Assembly: GCA_963745765.1 (NCBI GenBank)
Contig: CAVUYQ010000026.1
Location: 1 to 64,000 of the forward strand
Origin: Ww85 sp963745765
GTDB taxonomy: Bacteria > Desulfobacterota > Desulfobulbia > Desulfobulbales > Desulfocapsaceae
Direction of reading: 5' to 3'
DNA: 64,000 nt
Shown here one piece after another: positions 10,136-18,796 of this stretch. Each line of letters starts with the position of its first letter. Within the stretch, counting starts at the first letter, position 1. A model generated the notes under the pieces. That model worked only from the letters and a program-made list of their open reading frames with translations. It searched no databases and was not told the origin of the DNA. A program made the position numbers and the translations under genes.

Positions 10136-10481
10136 AACAAGAAAATATCTTCTCATTTGTCCCTCCTTTTGTCTATTTTATGTTGAGTAAATTTTTCATA
10201 CAGTCCTCTCTGGCACTGACACAGGAAACTTTCAAGAACCATGCCTTGAAAAAGAGAGCCTGTTAAAAAAATCCGTTTTTAAATGGTCACAAGCCCGCCG
10301 TATCAAAGGAATAGGTAAATGTTTTTCAAAGGTTGAAAGAGATCAGGCAGAGGTTTTGCAAAGATATGCAGAGTAAATTGATATACTTCGTCTCTACGTT
10401 CCCCTTTTGCCGCAAGTGATCAGGGTTTCCCTGCCGGAAAAGGAGTATTGACAGCAAAGGTGATAGGGGCAAATTACGATT
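10136..10481. other. Intergenic stretch, no gene
   Basis: No gene-like frame on either strand and no clear terminator or promoter that I can defend. Confidence 0.4.
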
Positions 10482-10772
10482 ATGAAGGAAAACTTCAAAA
10501 AATGGTGGCTGATATTCAGGACCACCGGCCGGAACTTTCTTAACGACAAGCCTTTTGTCTACAGTTCCTCCATTGCCTGCTTTGCCATTTTTTCCCTGCC
10601 GGCCATTCTCTTTATGCTGGGTAAATATCTGATCGGTTTCTATCTCAGCAGGAGTAATTTTATACATTCGTACGGAGCAGCCGGTTCATTGGTGGCCCTA
10701 TATACAGACAACGAAGCAATGGGGCCAGCACTATGCACCTTGCTGCCTGATCAGGAGGAAAAATTGATATGA
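10482..10772 (+). pseudogene. YihY/UPF0761-family membrane protein with internal deletions
   Basis: The frame begins 'DKPFVYSSSIACFAIFSLPAIL' (first transmembrane region of the YihY family; quoted part Asp to Leu trimmed in matching). It jumps straight to 'LGKYLIGFYLSRSNF' and 'SYGAAGSLVAL', which normally lie some 170 residues later, then skips again into a C-terminal 'YTDNEAMGP'. The protein is 96 codons instead of about 280-300. Both deletions keep the frame, so a short product could still be translated. Its stop overlaps the glgX start (ATGA at 10769-10772), suggesting translational coupling. The polytopic core is gone, so transport or anchoring function is unlikely. Confidence 0.65.
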
Positions 10773-12874
10773 AGATACTAGCAGGATACCCCTATCCGCT
10801 TGGTGCCACCTTTGACGGGATCGGTACCAATTTCTCTTTGTTTTCAGAAGTTGCCGAGCGGGTTCAGTTATGTCTTTTTGACGAGGAGGATAAAGAAACA
10901 CGACTCGACCTGGAGGAGGTGACCGGCTACTGCTGGCATGGCTACCTGCCGACCATAGGACCAGGGCAGCGTTACGCTTACCGGATTTACGGTCCGTGGG
11001 AGCCGGAGTCTGGTCATAGATGTAATCCGTCGAAGCTGCTTCTTGACCCCTACGCCAAGGCTTTCAGCGGACGTATTAAATGGGACGAAGCGGTCTTTCC
11101 CTACCGATTCAGCGAGGGGCCTGACCAGCCCAGCGACAGCGACAGCAGCCCTTTCGTTTCCCGCTGTGTGGTGCACCAGCCACATTTTGACTGGGACGGG
11201 GATCGCCTGCTCCGGATACCCTGGCGTGAGACTATTATCTATGAAACCCATGTAAGAGGGCTCACCATGCACCACCCCGACGTGCCCGAAGAGCTGCGGG
11301 GCACCTATATGGGTCTCGCCCATCCGGTGATCATCAAATATCTCAGCGAACTTGGTATTACCGCGATTGAACTGATGCCGATTCACCAGTTCATCCACGA
11401 TAAGCATTTGATAGACCGGGGACTTCGTAACTACTGGGGTTACAACAGCATCGGTTATTTTGCTCCTCATGATGAATATGTCTCCGGTTTCTGCGCCGGG
11501 GGCGCGGATGCCGAATTCAAATTGATGGTGAAAACACTGCATCAGGCCGGCATCGAAGTGATTCTCGATGTCGTCTATAATCATACCGCAGAAGGCAATC
11601 ACCTGGGGCCGATGCTCTCCTTTAAGGGAATCGACAACGCCTATTATTATCGTCTGACCGACGATCAACGCTATTATATGGATTATACCGGCTGCGGCAA
11701 CAGCCTGAATATGCGCAATCCCCATGTCCTGCAACTGATCATGGATTCCCTGCGTTACTGGATTGAAGAGATGCATGTCGATGGTTTTCGCTTCGACCTG
11801 GCCGCAACTCTGGCCCGCGAGTTGCACGATGTCGATAAGCTCTCGGCCTTTTTCGATATAATTCAGCAGGATCCGGTGATCAACCAGGTCAAGCTTATTG
11901 CCGAACCCTGGGACGTCGGTGAGGGGGGCTATCAGGTCGGCAATTTCCCTCCCGTCTGGACGGAATGGAACGGCAAGTTTCGCGACTGTATCCGGGATTT
12001 CTGGCGAGGTGAGGAACAGACACTGCAGGAGTTCGCTTCACGTTTCACCGGCAGCTCCGATCTTTATGAGAGTTCAACTCGCCGGCCTTCAGCCAGTATC
12101 AATTTTATCACCTGTCACGATGGATTCACTCTGACCGATCTTGTCTCCTACAATACCAAGCATAACCAGGCCAATGGCGAGAAGAACAGGGACGGCGAGG
12201 CCTTCAATCGCTCCTGGAACTGCGGTGCAGAAGGTCCAACCGATGATATCGGCGTTGTTATGCTGCGCAGACGGCAGAGACGAAACTTTGTTACCACACT
12301 GCTGCTTTCCCAGGGGGTACCCATGCTGCTCGGGGGAGATGAGATTGGCCGGACCCAGCAGGGGAACAATAACGCCTATTGTCAGGATAACGACATTACC
12401 TGGTACGACTGGGAGTCAGTAGACGAGGAATTTCTGGCTTTTTGCCGCAATCTCATTCAATTTCGCAAAAATCATCCAGTCTTTCAACGGCGCTGTTGGT
12501 TCCAGGGCGAACTTGTCCACGGCAGTGAAACAAGAGATATTGCCTGGTTCACCATCGAAGGTGAAGAAATGACCGAGGAAGACTGGCAGCATGGTTATAC
12601 CAAAACCCTTGGTATATTTTTGAACGGTGCCGTCAAAACCAGCAATCCGCAGAGAGAAGCCCTGACCGGTGACGATTTTTTTCTGCTGATAAACTCCCAT
12701 CACGAGCCTGTCCGTTGTACCCTTCCTGACGAGCAATGGGGCAGCCGGTGGCTGTTTGTTTTTGATACGGATACGGGCTGGGATGAAAATAAGCAAAGAG
12801 AGTTTACAGCGGGCGAGCAGATAGTTATTGAGGCCCGGTCGTGGTCTGTCTTAAGCGCCACGGGTGATCGATAA
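10769..12874 (+). CDS. glgX: Glycogen debranching enzyme GlgX-type
   Basis: Cytosolic isoamylase-like glycoside hydrolase (GH13) that removes alpha-1,6 branches from phosphorylase-trimmed glycogen. The N-terminal CBM48 domain covers residues about 10-100 ('YPLGATFDGIGTNFSLFS'). The GH13 barrel shows region I 'DVVYNHT' (about 266), region II 'GFRFDLA' with the nucleophile Asp (about 342), region III 'AEPWD' with the general acid Glu (about 378) and region IV 'CHDG' (about 448). At 701 residues it is full length and has no frame damage. AGGAGG lies 9 bases upstream of the ATG. No other glycogen gene is nearby. Confidence 0.95.
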   Translation: MKILAGYPYPLGATFDGIGTNFSLFSEVAERVQLCLFDEEDKETRLDLEEVTGYCWHGYLPTIGPGQRYAYRIYGPWEPESGHRCNPSKLLLDPYAKAFSGRIKWDEAVFPYRFSEGPDQPSDSDSSPFVSRCVVHQPHFDWDGDRLLRIPWRETIIYETHVRGLTMHHPDVPEELRGTYMGLAHPVIIKYLSELGITAIELMPIHQFIHDKHLIDRGLRNYWGYNSIGYFAPHDEYVSGFCAGGADAEFKLMVKTLHQAGIEVILDVVYNHTAEGNHLGPMLSFKGIDNAYYYRLTDDQRYYMDYTGCGNSLNMRNPHVLQLIMDSLRYWIEEMHVDGFRFDLAATLARELHDVDKLSAFFDIIQQDPVINQVKLIAEPWDVGEGGYQVGNFPPVWTEWNGKFRDCIRDFWRGEEQTLQEFASRFTGSSDLYESSTRRPSASINFITCHDGFTLTDLVSYNTKHNQANGEKNRDGEAFNRSWNCGAEGPTDDIGVVMLRRRQRRNFVTTLLLSQGVPMLLGGDEIGRTQQGNNNAYCQDNDITWYDWESVDEEFLAFCRNLIQFRKNHPVFQRRCWFQGELVHGSETRDIAWFTIEGEEMTEEDWQHGYTKTLGIFLNGAVKTSNPQREALTGDDFFLLINSHHEPVRCTLPDEQWGSRWLFVFDTDTGWDENKQREFTAGEQIVIEARSWSVLSATGDR

Positions 12875-13269
12875 TCACGGCAACGCCTGCGTGGAAGGCA
12901 GCGTTGGCGATGGTAAAACCGTCAATAGATCAGCAAATGAAAAAGGCTTATAGAGAAAAATTCCACTCCGGCAGAACAGATCGGTATCCGCAGTGTTGAC
13001 CATGCAGCCGTCATCGACTGATGAGGCTGCATGGTGCAATCTTCTTCCCAGCCGCACACAGAGACTTTATCCCCCTCTAGTTGAGCAATAGTTCCCCTTA
13101 TCAGAGCCTCTTTGTCAAAGTAGCAGCTTTACTTGCTTCAGGATAGCATCTCAAAGAGCGCGCTGCCCCGGCGTGTTGATACAAATGGAGGTAAGGGGAA
13201 GTGTGTTAAAATACGCTATGAAGCAAATTTATAGGCGACCCTGAGAAAGCGATTTCCTATCACCTGCTT
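12875..13269. other. Intergenic stretch with a repeat copy
   Basis: No gene seen. The right end holds the repeat copy at 13201-13266. An imperfect inverted repeat (12881-12906) follows glgX but lacks a T-run. Confidence 0.5.
13201..13266. repeat. Dispersed repeat, block B with extension, copy 2
   Basis: About 66 bp beginning GTGTGTTAAAATACG and ending GATTTCCTATCACC. It matches 18463-18529 along its whole length with a handful of substitutions, and its last 32 bp match 2271-2302. The copy lies just 3' of the minus-strand zinc-ribbon gene. Confidence 0.75.
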
Positions 13270-13599
13270 TCATAGTCCTTGAAGGAGCTTGTAATACTCC
13301 TCAAGAGTACGAAGGGATTCCATCGTAGCCTGGTACAAAATCCAACTGAGGGCAAGAATGATGATTGTCAGCCCGATCTTCCAGGTCCGCGTCATGTTTG
13401 GATGCCACCAGATCAGTGGCAGCGCCAGAGGGCCGACAAATAAGAAGGCAATGACAATAAAGGATGTTCGGAAATACCATTGCAGATTTTCCTCTTGAGA
13501 GCGCGAAAGCTTACCGGAACCGTCCAGAAATTCACCACAGTGTTTGCATTTTATGGCGTCGTTCTGGATTTCTTCGGCGCAGAAGGGACACTTTTTCAT
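13270..13599 (-). CDS. Zinc-ribbon membrane protein, unknown role
   Basis: A 109-residue protein starting 'MKKCPFCAEEIQNDAIKC' and 'KHCGEF', that is, a C-x2-C ... C-x2-C zinc ribbon in residues 4-22. Two hydrophobic segments (about 45-65 and 72-92) follow, with a charged C-terminal tail. Proteins of this layout are common, small and mostly uncharacterised; the ribbon is expected to be cytoplasmic. GAGAAGA precedes the ATG. No operon partner is apparent, and the repeat copy begins right after the stop. Confidence 0.75.
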   Translation of the reverse strand: MKKCPFCAEEIQNDAIKCKHCGEFLDGSGKLSRSQEENLQWYFRTSFIVIAFLFVGPLALPLIWWHPNMTRTWKIGLTIIILALSWILYQATMESLRTLEEYYKLLQGL

Positions 13600-13717
13600 G
13601 ATCTTCTCTTTAACAGAATTTGAAAATCTCGTTACCTTAAGACGTTGTCCGATTTTTCTCTATACTAACGACCATTTCACTAACAAGATCGACATTCCGA
13701 CCATGCACGCCTCTCTC

Positions 13718-16294
13718 CTACAATCCCAATGAATAATCATGGGAGAGAAAGCTGGCCACACACCTCTCAACCATTGCCTCATCTTCCATCGCCAGATCCA
13801 GAAGCCGGGTGACGCCCAACATACGACCGATCGTATTGAGTTTATTGCCCAATTCCTCGGCCGATTCGTTTTTCAATCGTGCTTTGAGAAAATCGTTTGA
13901 GGTAATGACGTTAAAATCCATATGTTTCAGTATCTCGGCAACAAACGCCACCCGCAGGTTCTCTTTTTCTGGCTTCGGCGGCACCTCCTTTAAAAGACAG
14001 GGAAATATAATTGTTAAAGGCATCATCGGACAAATAACAGTCCAAAACGATATAATGATAGCCCATGCTTAGGCTCATATTAAGATACTCCGGAGCCACA
14101 ACAGCATAACTTTTGGTATCCACTGGCTGTGTCGCCGTGTCAGCGGTGTCCTTAACATGGCAGAAAAAAGATCTTTGGTTGCCATCTGCTGATCCGGGCC
14201 CCGCCAGTTGACCTCCGGATCGGTCATGCCCTCCCAGAGTTTCTGGAAAGGCAGGCTCTGCACAGTCTTCGGCGCTGATGAGGTCATCGTGGTTCCCCGA
14301 ATTGCGTTGCCGAGGATATCCAGAACGTACAGGGTAAACGGCAGGTCGGTCTTCACCCTGAAGATGTTTTTTACCGAAGGTAATTGACTTTTTTCCTTCA
14401 AAAGAAACATTTCATTGAGTGCGGTTTCATGGCAAAAACGAAGGATATCATGCCAGGTTCGGCAGGATTCAGGAGTAAATCCATCCCGGCGCGGATCGGT
14501 TAGATGCAGCGGGAAAATATAGTCTGCCATGTTCTCCAGCAACCGGTGTGACTCCGTCATTGGAATGATTCACACTGCATTCCCGAAAAGACGTTGTTTT
14601 CTTCTGCAATGTCGAGACAATACCGTGCATAGATAATACCCCTGTCGGCGTCGACGGTGATTTCCCGGCCGTTCTGCAGGTTGTCGAAAATTCCGGCCAC
14701 CCGAACGAGGCAGGGCACCCCGAATTCCCGAATAACGGAGGCCATATGATCCGTCCAATTTCCCTTCTCGACGACCACGGCTGCCGCTTTGCGTAACGCC
14801 CCGATAAAGCGTGGCGAAGAGTGCTTCAATACCAGGACGGCCCCCTGGGGCAGGTCGGTAAGATCATGGACATTGGTTGCCTTAAAGACCTTTCCCCAGC
14901 CGACGCCCGGACTGATAGGTTGGGTATTGTCGGCAATAATTTTGGCATCCATCAGGGTGGCCGGGCCTGCAGATTCGGCCTTTTTAAAGATTTTCAGGGG
15001 ACGAGCCTGCAGCATATACAAGTTGATCCTGTTGATCAAAACACCACTCGATATCCTGGGGTCCCTGGAGATGCTCTTCGATCCGCATGGCCATTTCGGC
15101 AAGTTTTCCGAGCTGGTCCTTGTTCAGACATCGCATGCCGGATCTGCTCTTTGGACATAACCGTTTGCTGCAGGCCACCACCTTGCACTCCCGTGAGACA
15201 AATTTCTTTTTCAGCCGTTTCCACCCGAACCAGGGGAAATCCCGGATCCCGCTTGAGCACATACACATCCGCCGAAATCACCCCTTCAACCAGCAATTCA
15301 CCAATGCCCCATACCGCATTGATCACCATTTCCCGACTGTCGGGTTTGACAGGATTAAGGGAATACATCACCCCCGAACAGACAGGATCGATCATCTCCA
15401 TAAAGCCCACACTCATCGCCACATCATCATCGCGAATATTTTTCATGCGCTGATAGACAATCACACTGGCATTGTATTTACTTGATGCCACTTCTTTGTA
15501 GGTTTGCAGCAATTGGTCTGGTACGAACATTGAGAATTGTCGCAAACTGTCCGGCAAATGAGCTTTCGGCCAGATCTTCCCCAATGGCACTGCTGCGGAC
15601 CGCCCAGTACACCGGCCGGCCTCGCTCTTTCTCAAATTTTTCACTTTCATGAAGAATCGAATCTTCCAATCTCCGGCGGTATTTGTGCCTCAAGAAACAG
15701 GTTTTTAATTGTTTTTTCGGCCTCAAGAAGTCTGATGGCTGTCGTTTGGCTCCAAGCCGCAGAGCACATCGTTTATCTTTGTAGACAGGTTGTTGTATTC
15801 CAGAAAATGGGTATAGGCGCAGGCTGTGGCGGCAAAACCGGCAGGAATCAACTGGCCGCAACTGGTTATGCATTTCGCCCAGATTGGCCATTTTATTGCC
15901 GACTTTATCCGCCAGTTCTTTTTTGATCGCAGACCAGAGGAATGATGATTGGCGTATAGATCGGTTCCTTCCTGCCGGTGAGCACCTGTCTGGTCTGCTT
16001 GTCCAGTTGCCCGTAGATCTCCCGCAACACGACATGTTCCCCTCCTGACAGTTGAATCAGGCTCTCGACGATATTGGCAACATGCTTCGACAGATTACAG
16101 ATCATTCCTTTGAGATAAGGAAAACTGATCAGCTGATTGTTATAGAGTTTTTCCTCCAGCCGCGTCATCAAATCCAGGCTGTGTTCGTTTTCAAAGAGCA
16201 CGGACAAAAACTCATTATATTTCTTCCTCAGATCCTTTTCGGCCTGGGTTTCCCGGGATTTTTCCTTTTTCAGGTACTTCCACATGCGAATCAT
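13718..16294 (-). pseudogene. PEP/pyruvate-binding (PpsA-like) protein, multiply frameshifted
   Basis: Family members carry an ATP-grasp PEP/pyruvate-binding domain and a phosphohistidine domain, like PEP synthase. The start at 16294 follows AGGAG. In order, in changing frames, I read a helical N-terminus, 'VGNKMANLGEMHNQL', 'YWAVRSSAIGEDLAESSFAG', 'YNASVIVYQRM', 'DPVCSGVMYSLNP', 'GIGELLVEGVISADVYVL', 'LYMLQARP', then the swivelling domain 'AVLVLKHSSPRF' and 'TDHMASVIREFGVPCLVRV'. A C-terminal part follows that includes 'DTKSYAVVAPEYLNMS' and 'GYHYIVLDCYLSDDAF'. At least six frame changes in 2.6 kb make a real pseudogene likely. It lies downstream of the DUF202-response-regulator gene on the same strand. 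Confidence 0.75.
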
Positions 16295-16361
16295 CTGTTT
16301 CTCCTGACGCTGATAAACGGTTTCTTTTTTCAGTACACTTTTGAGAGGTGTAAGTCCTTTT

Positions 16362-17442
16362 TTAAAGCACCATTCTTTCCTCAAGGGCGCGTTTGACACT
16401 CTCTTTCAGTTCCTTTACATTAATTGGTTTGGAAAAGTAGTCAAAGAGTTCACCTTTGATACTTTTCACAAATTCATCCAGCATCTCCATACGACTCATC
16501 AGGATCACCTGGGTGCCGGGAGACAAGCGCTGGATGTGATGCAGAAATTCGACTCCGGTCATCTCTTCCATCATAAAATCGGTAATAACCACATCGAACT
16601 TGGGCTGACTCCAGACGATGACGGGCAACATAGGGGCTGGTGAAGGCCTCAACCACCCATTCTCCCTTGCCCAGATGAATTTTCAGGCTGTTACAGACCG
16701 AGACATCATCATCTACAACCATGATTCGTGGTTTCCGCTTCATCAACTCTTCTTCTTTCTGCCGTATAACATCAAAGAGCCGTCCTTCCTGTCTGCGTGT
16801 TGGAAGGTAGTAGTAAATGCCGCTGAAGACCATAGCCAATCCAAGCAACAAAATGGAAACATCGGCTATGTTCCACCAGCCAAGACCAAAATACCGCATG
16901 AGACCGATTGCAAGGACAACCAGGGCAACACCGGTACGCATGAAGGCCAGCTCGGTACGGGCCTTGGCTAAAAAGGTCCTCTGTTGTGCCATAAGTGTTC
17001 GCTTTTCGGCGAGGAACACACGGCGTTGAGACAGCTGGGTACGAAGTCGGGAAAGTCCGCTCCGATTCTCTGCCATTTCAGTGCGTTCCAAGGCGGCCTG
17101 GGTCCGTTGTTCCGCCATCAAGGAATTCTCTTCCGCCATCAGGGTCCGTTCATGGGACAGAATATTCCGTTCAATGGCATACTTAGTGGTCAGCATCGAC
17201 AGGATATCTTTCAGGGTATCCGTTTTAATGATTTCCTCGGTGATTTCTTCCAGGTCGCGTTTCAGCTCATCGAGGTACTCCCGGCGAGATGCGGTGCTTC
17301 TTTCTATCAGCAACGAGCGGTTGCCGATATGGGGTCGTTGCGCCAGAGTCATGTCTGCAGGCTTATATACGGCATCCCGTTTTTCTGACAGGCCAGTTCT
17401 GCGACCGTCCATCTCCACCCTGTTCTCACTGTCATTTTCCAT
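16362..17442 (-). CDS. DUF202 membrane protein fused to a response-regulator receiver, one surplus base
   Basis: Residues 1-150 are charged and helical, with a striking run of E/R-rich near-repeats ('SHERTLMAEENSLMAEQRTQ' type). This leads into a DUF202 membrane segment ('RTELAFMRTGVALVVLAIG') with two or three hydrophobic helices. A linker leads to a receiver domain with the acidic pair in 'RIMVVDDDVSVCNSL', the phospho-acceptor in 'VVITDFMMEEMTG' and the Lys in 'FDYFSKPIN'. The receiver is split between two frames. Removing one base near 16607-16612 gives a single protein of about 359 residues. No DNA-binding output follows, so it is a membrane-tethered receiver. It is immediately upstream of the PEP/pyruvate-binding gene, so the two may once have formed one signalling or metabolic unit. 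Confidence 0.75.
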
Positions 17443-18048
17443 TATGACGCCTGATAAGTTATGTTTTGTGGATCAATTCCCCGTCCGGGTAAAAACATGG
17501 TATCTTATTTCTCTCAGCCAGTAATCAGGCATCAACCTGCTCCGATACCACCATCCCAATTACCGACTATCGTTAATCTCTCCTACATTAAGCCATCAAA
17601 ATCTATTAAAATAAATGTATATTTCCCCCACTGGACATACTCGTAAAAAGTCTATTGCACTCCAAAAGATGGCTAAGTAAAAACACAGATAAACAAGGAG
17701 TGGTAGTTTTTCCGGGACACGGCATACAGGTAGTATGCCGAGTGCCGGAAAAAGTTCCACGACGCAGTAGATCGAAGTTTTTACGACGCCATCACACTGG
17801 TAAAGCATGTAATCCGGTAGTTAAGCAGAAAAGGCCGCTTCTCCCAATCCATTATTTGCACAATAAGGAGGTGAACTCACTCTTTGGATTAATTTTCGAC
17901 GTTTTGAGCGCAGGCTCTGCGTATCATTTTTTTTCCGATCGCTCACCATACGTCGTTGTCATGTACCTTCACGAACCTACCCCAACCTCCTCTTCTAATG
18001 TATAAATAGTAGGTACCTTGCGAAACGGGGTCAAATCTTTATCTTTCT
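17443..18048. other. Intergenic stretch with a large palindrome
   Basis: No gene-like frame. The middle holds the 17707-17753 palindrome, flanked by ACTCGTAAAAAGTC-like sequence on the left (about 17638) and AAGTTTTTACGACG on the right (17776-17789). These have an inverted relationship to each other, as in a small non-autonomous element. Confidence 0.5.
17707..17753. repeat. Large imperfect palindrome, MITE- or REP-like
   Basis: Two 21-base arms (17707-17727 and 17733-17753) are complementary at 19 of 21 positions around a 5-base loop AGGTA. The left arm begins TTTTTCCGG and the right arm ends GCCGGAAAAA. Such a stem would be very stable as RNA on either strand. There is no gene directly upstream for it to terminate, and flanking inverted sequence suggests a mobile palindromic element. 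Confidence 0.75.
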
Positions 18049-18258
18049 TTGACACCTCGTCGATTTAAACCGCATGAGGAGGGACCGGGGAAAGTGATGA
18101 ACGGGTCTGGTGGAGAAAACCGGCTGATAATTGATATGCGAGCCTGCCGGGAGCGACTTGTCTCATCTCTGCTGTGGTGCGAGTGCCTCAGGAAAGTCTG
18201 GGAAGTTGACTCTCTTGTTTGTCCGCAGTGCCGGGCGGGTTCATCTGGTTCTGTATGA
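18049..18258 (+). pseudogene. IS91-like transposase C-terminal remnant
   Basis: A 69-codon frame whose 'LWCECLRKVWEVDSLVCPQC' portion matches the end of IS91/IS801-type Y2 transposases (W-A-x-L-I-x-K-V-x-E-V-D-P-L-x-C-P-x-C). The rest of the transposase is absent upstream. The frame runs into dispersed-repeat block A at 18240, where the similarity stops. Confidence 0.5.
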
Positions 18259-18529
18259 TGACGGCTGGCCCGGAGCGGCAGATCTTTTTGTCGATGTAAA
18301 CACGCGGTAGAAGTTGTGGCTGGAAGCGTACGCTTCAAAAGCGTCGTATTTGAGCGGATTTGAGGATTTCCAGACCATTCTTGCAGTCAAAAAAAAACTG
18401 CAGGAAGGCCTGCGTGGACAAGCGGTCAAAGACGCTGAAAAGAGGTTTTATTCGTCAGGGGAGTGTGTTAAAAATACGTTGTGAAGCACATTTTTAGGAG
18501 ACCCTGGAAAGGCAATTTCCTATCACCGG
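18240..18529. repeat. Dispersed repeat, copy 3 (blocks A and B)
   Basis: Block A, 18240-18313, corresponds to 2181-2254; block B with its extension, 18463-18529, corresponds to 13201-13266 and 2271-2302. About 150 bp of single-copy sequence lies between them. Confidence 0.75.
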
Positions 18530-18790
18530 GCTGAAGAACACACCAGCATTGCCACCGACCTGCTGGTAGCCAATATCCACTATGATGTAATGAAAAATCT
18601 GGTACGAACCGATGGATTTCTCAAACAAAATGGTTTATTCTCTCCGGTCTTCTGCGCAGTGAGGCAGGAAAAATAAGCGAATTTCTGAAGACCCGGCCGG
18701 TTCTTATCCTGAAAGGCTGGAGCCAGGACGAGATCTGGCATACCATTATGGGGATAACCAAGCTTCCGGAAAAAGAGGAGCAACAGGAGA
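18530..18790 (+). pseudogene. Unidentified protein remnant upstream of the flavoenzyme
   Basis: One frame reads 'AEEHTSIATDLLVANIHYD' and 'VMKNLVRTDGFLKQ', and after a one-base shift near 18628 continues 'WFILSGLLRSEAGKISEFL' and 'LILKGWSQDEIWHTIMGI'. The composition is protein-like, and the second part runs to the start of the flavoenzyme gene, where a GGAGAAGG site lies. I do not recognise the family. The upstream end is cut by the repeat. Confidence 0.35.
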
Positions 18791-18796
18791 AGGACA

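Noticed and set aside
12881..12906. Inverted repeat after glgX as a terminator
   Set aside because: The arms need a bulge to pair and no T-run follows.
17655..18005. 116-codon plus-strand frame
   Set aside because: It runs through the large palindrome and has no domain, ribosome site or protein-like composition.
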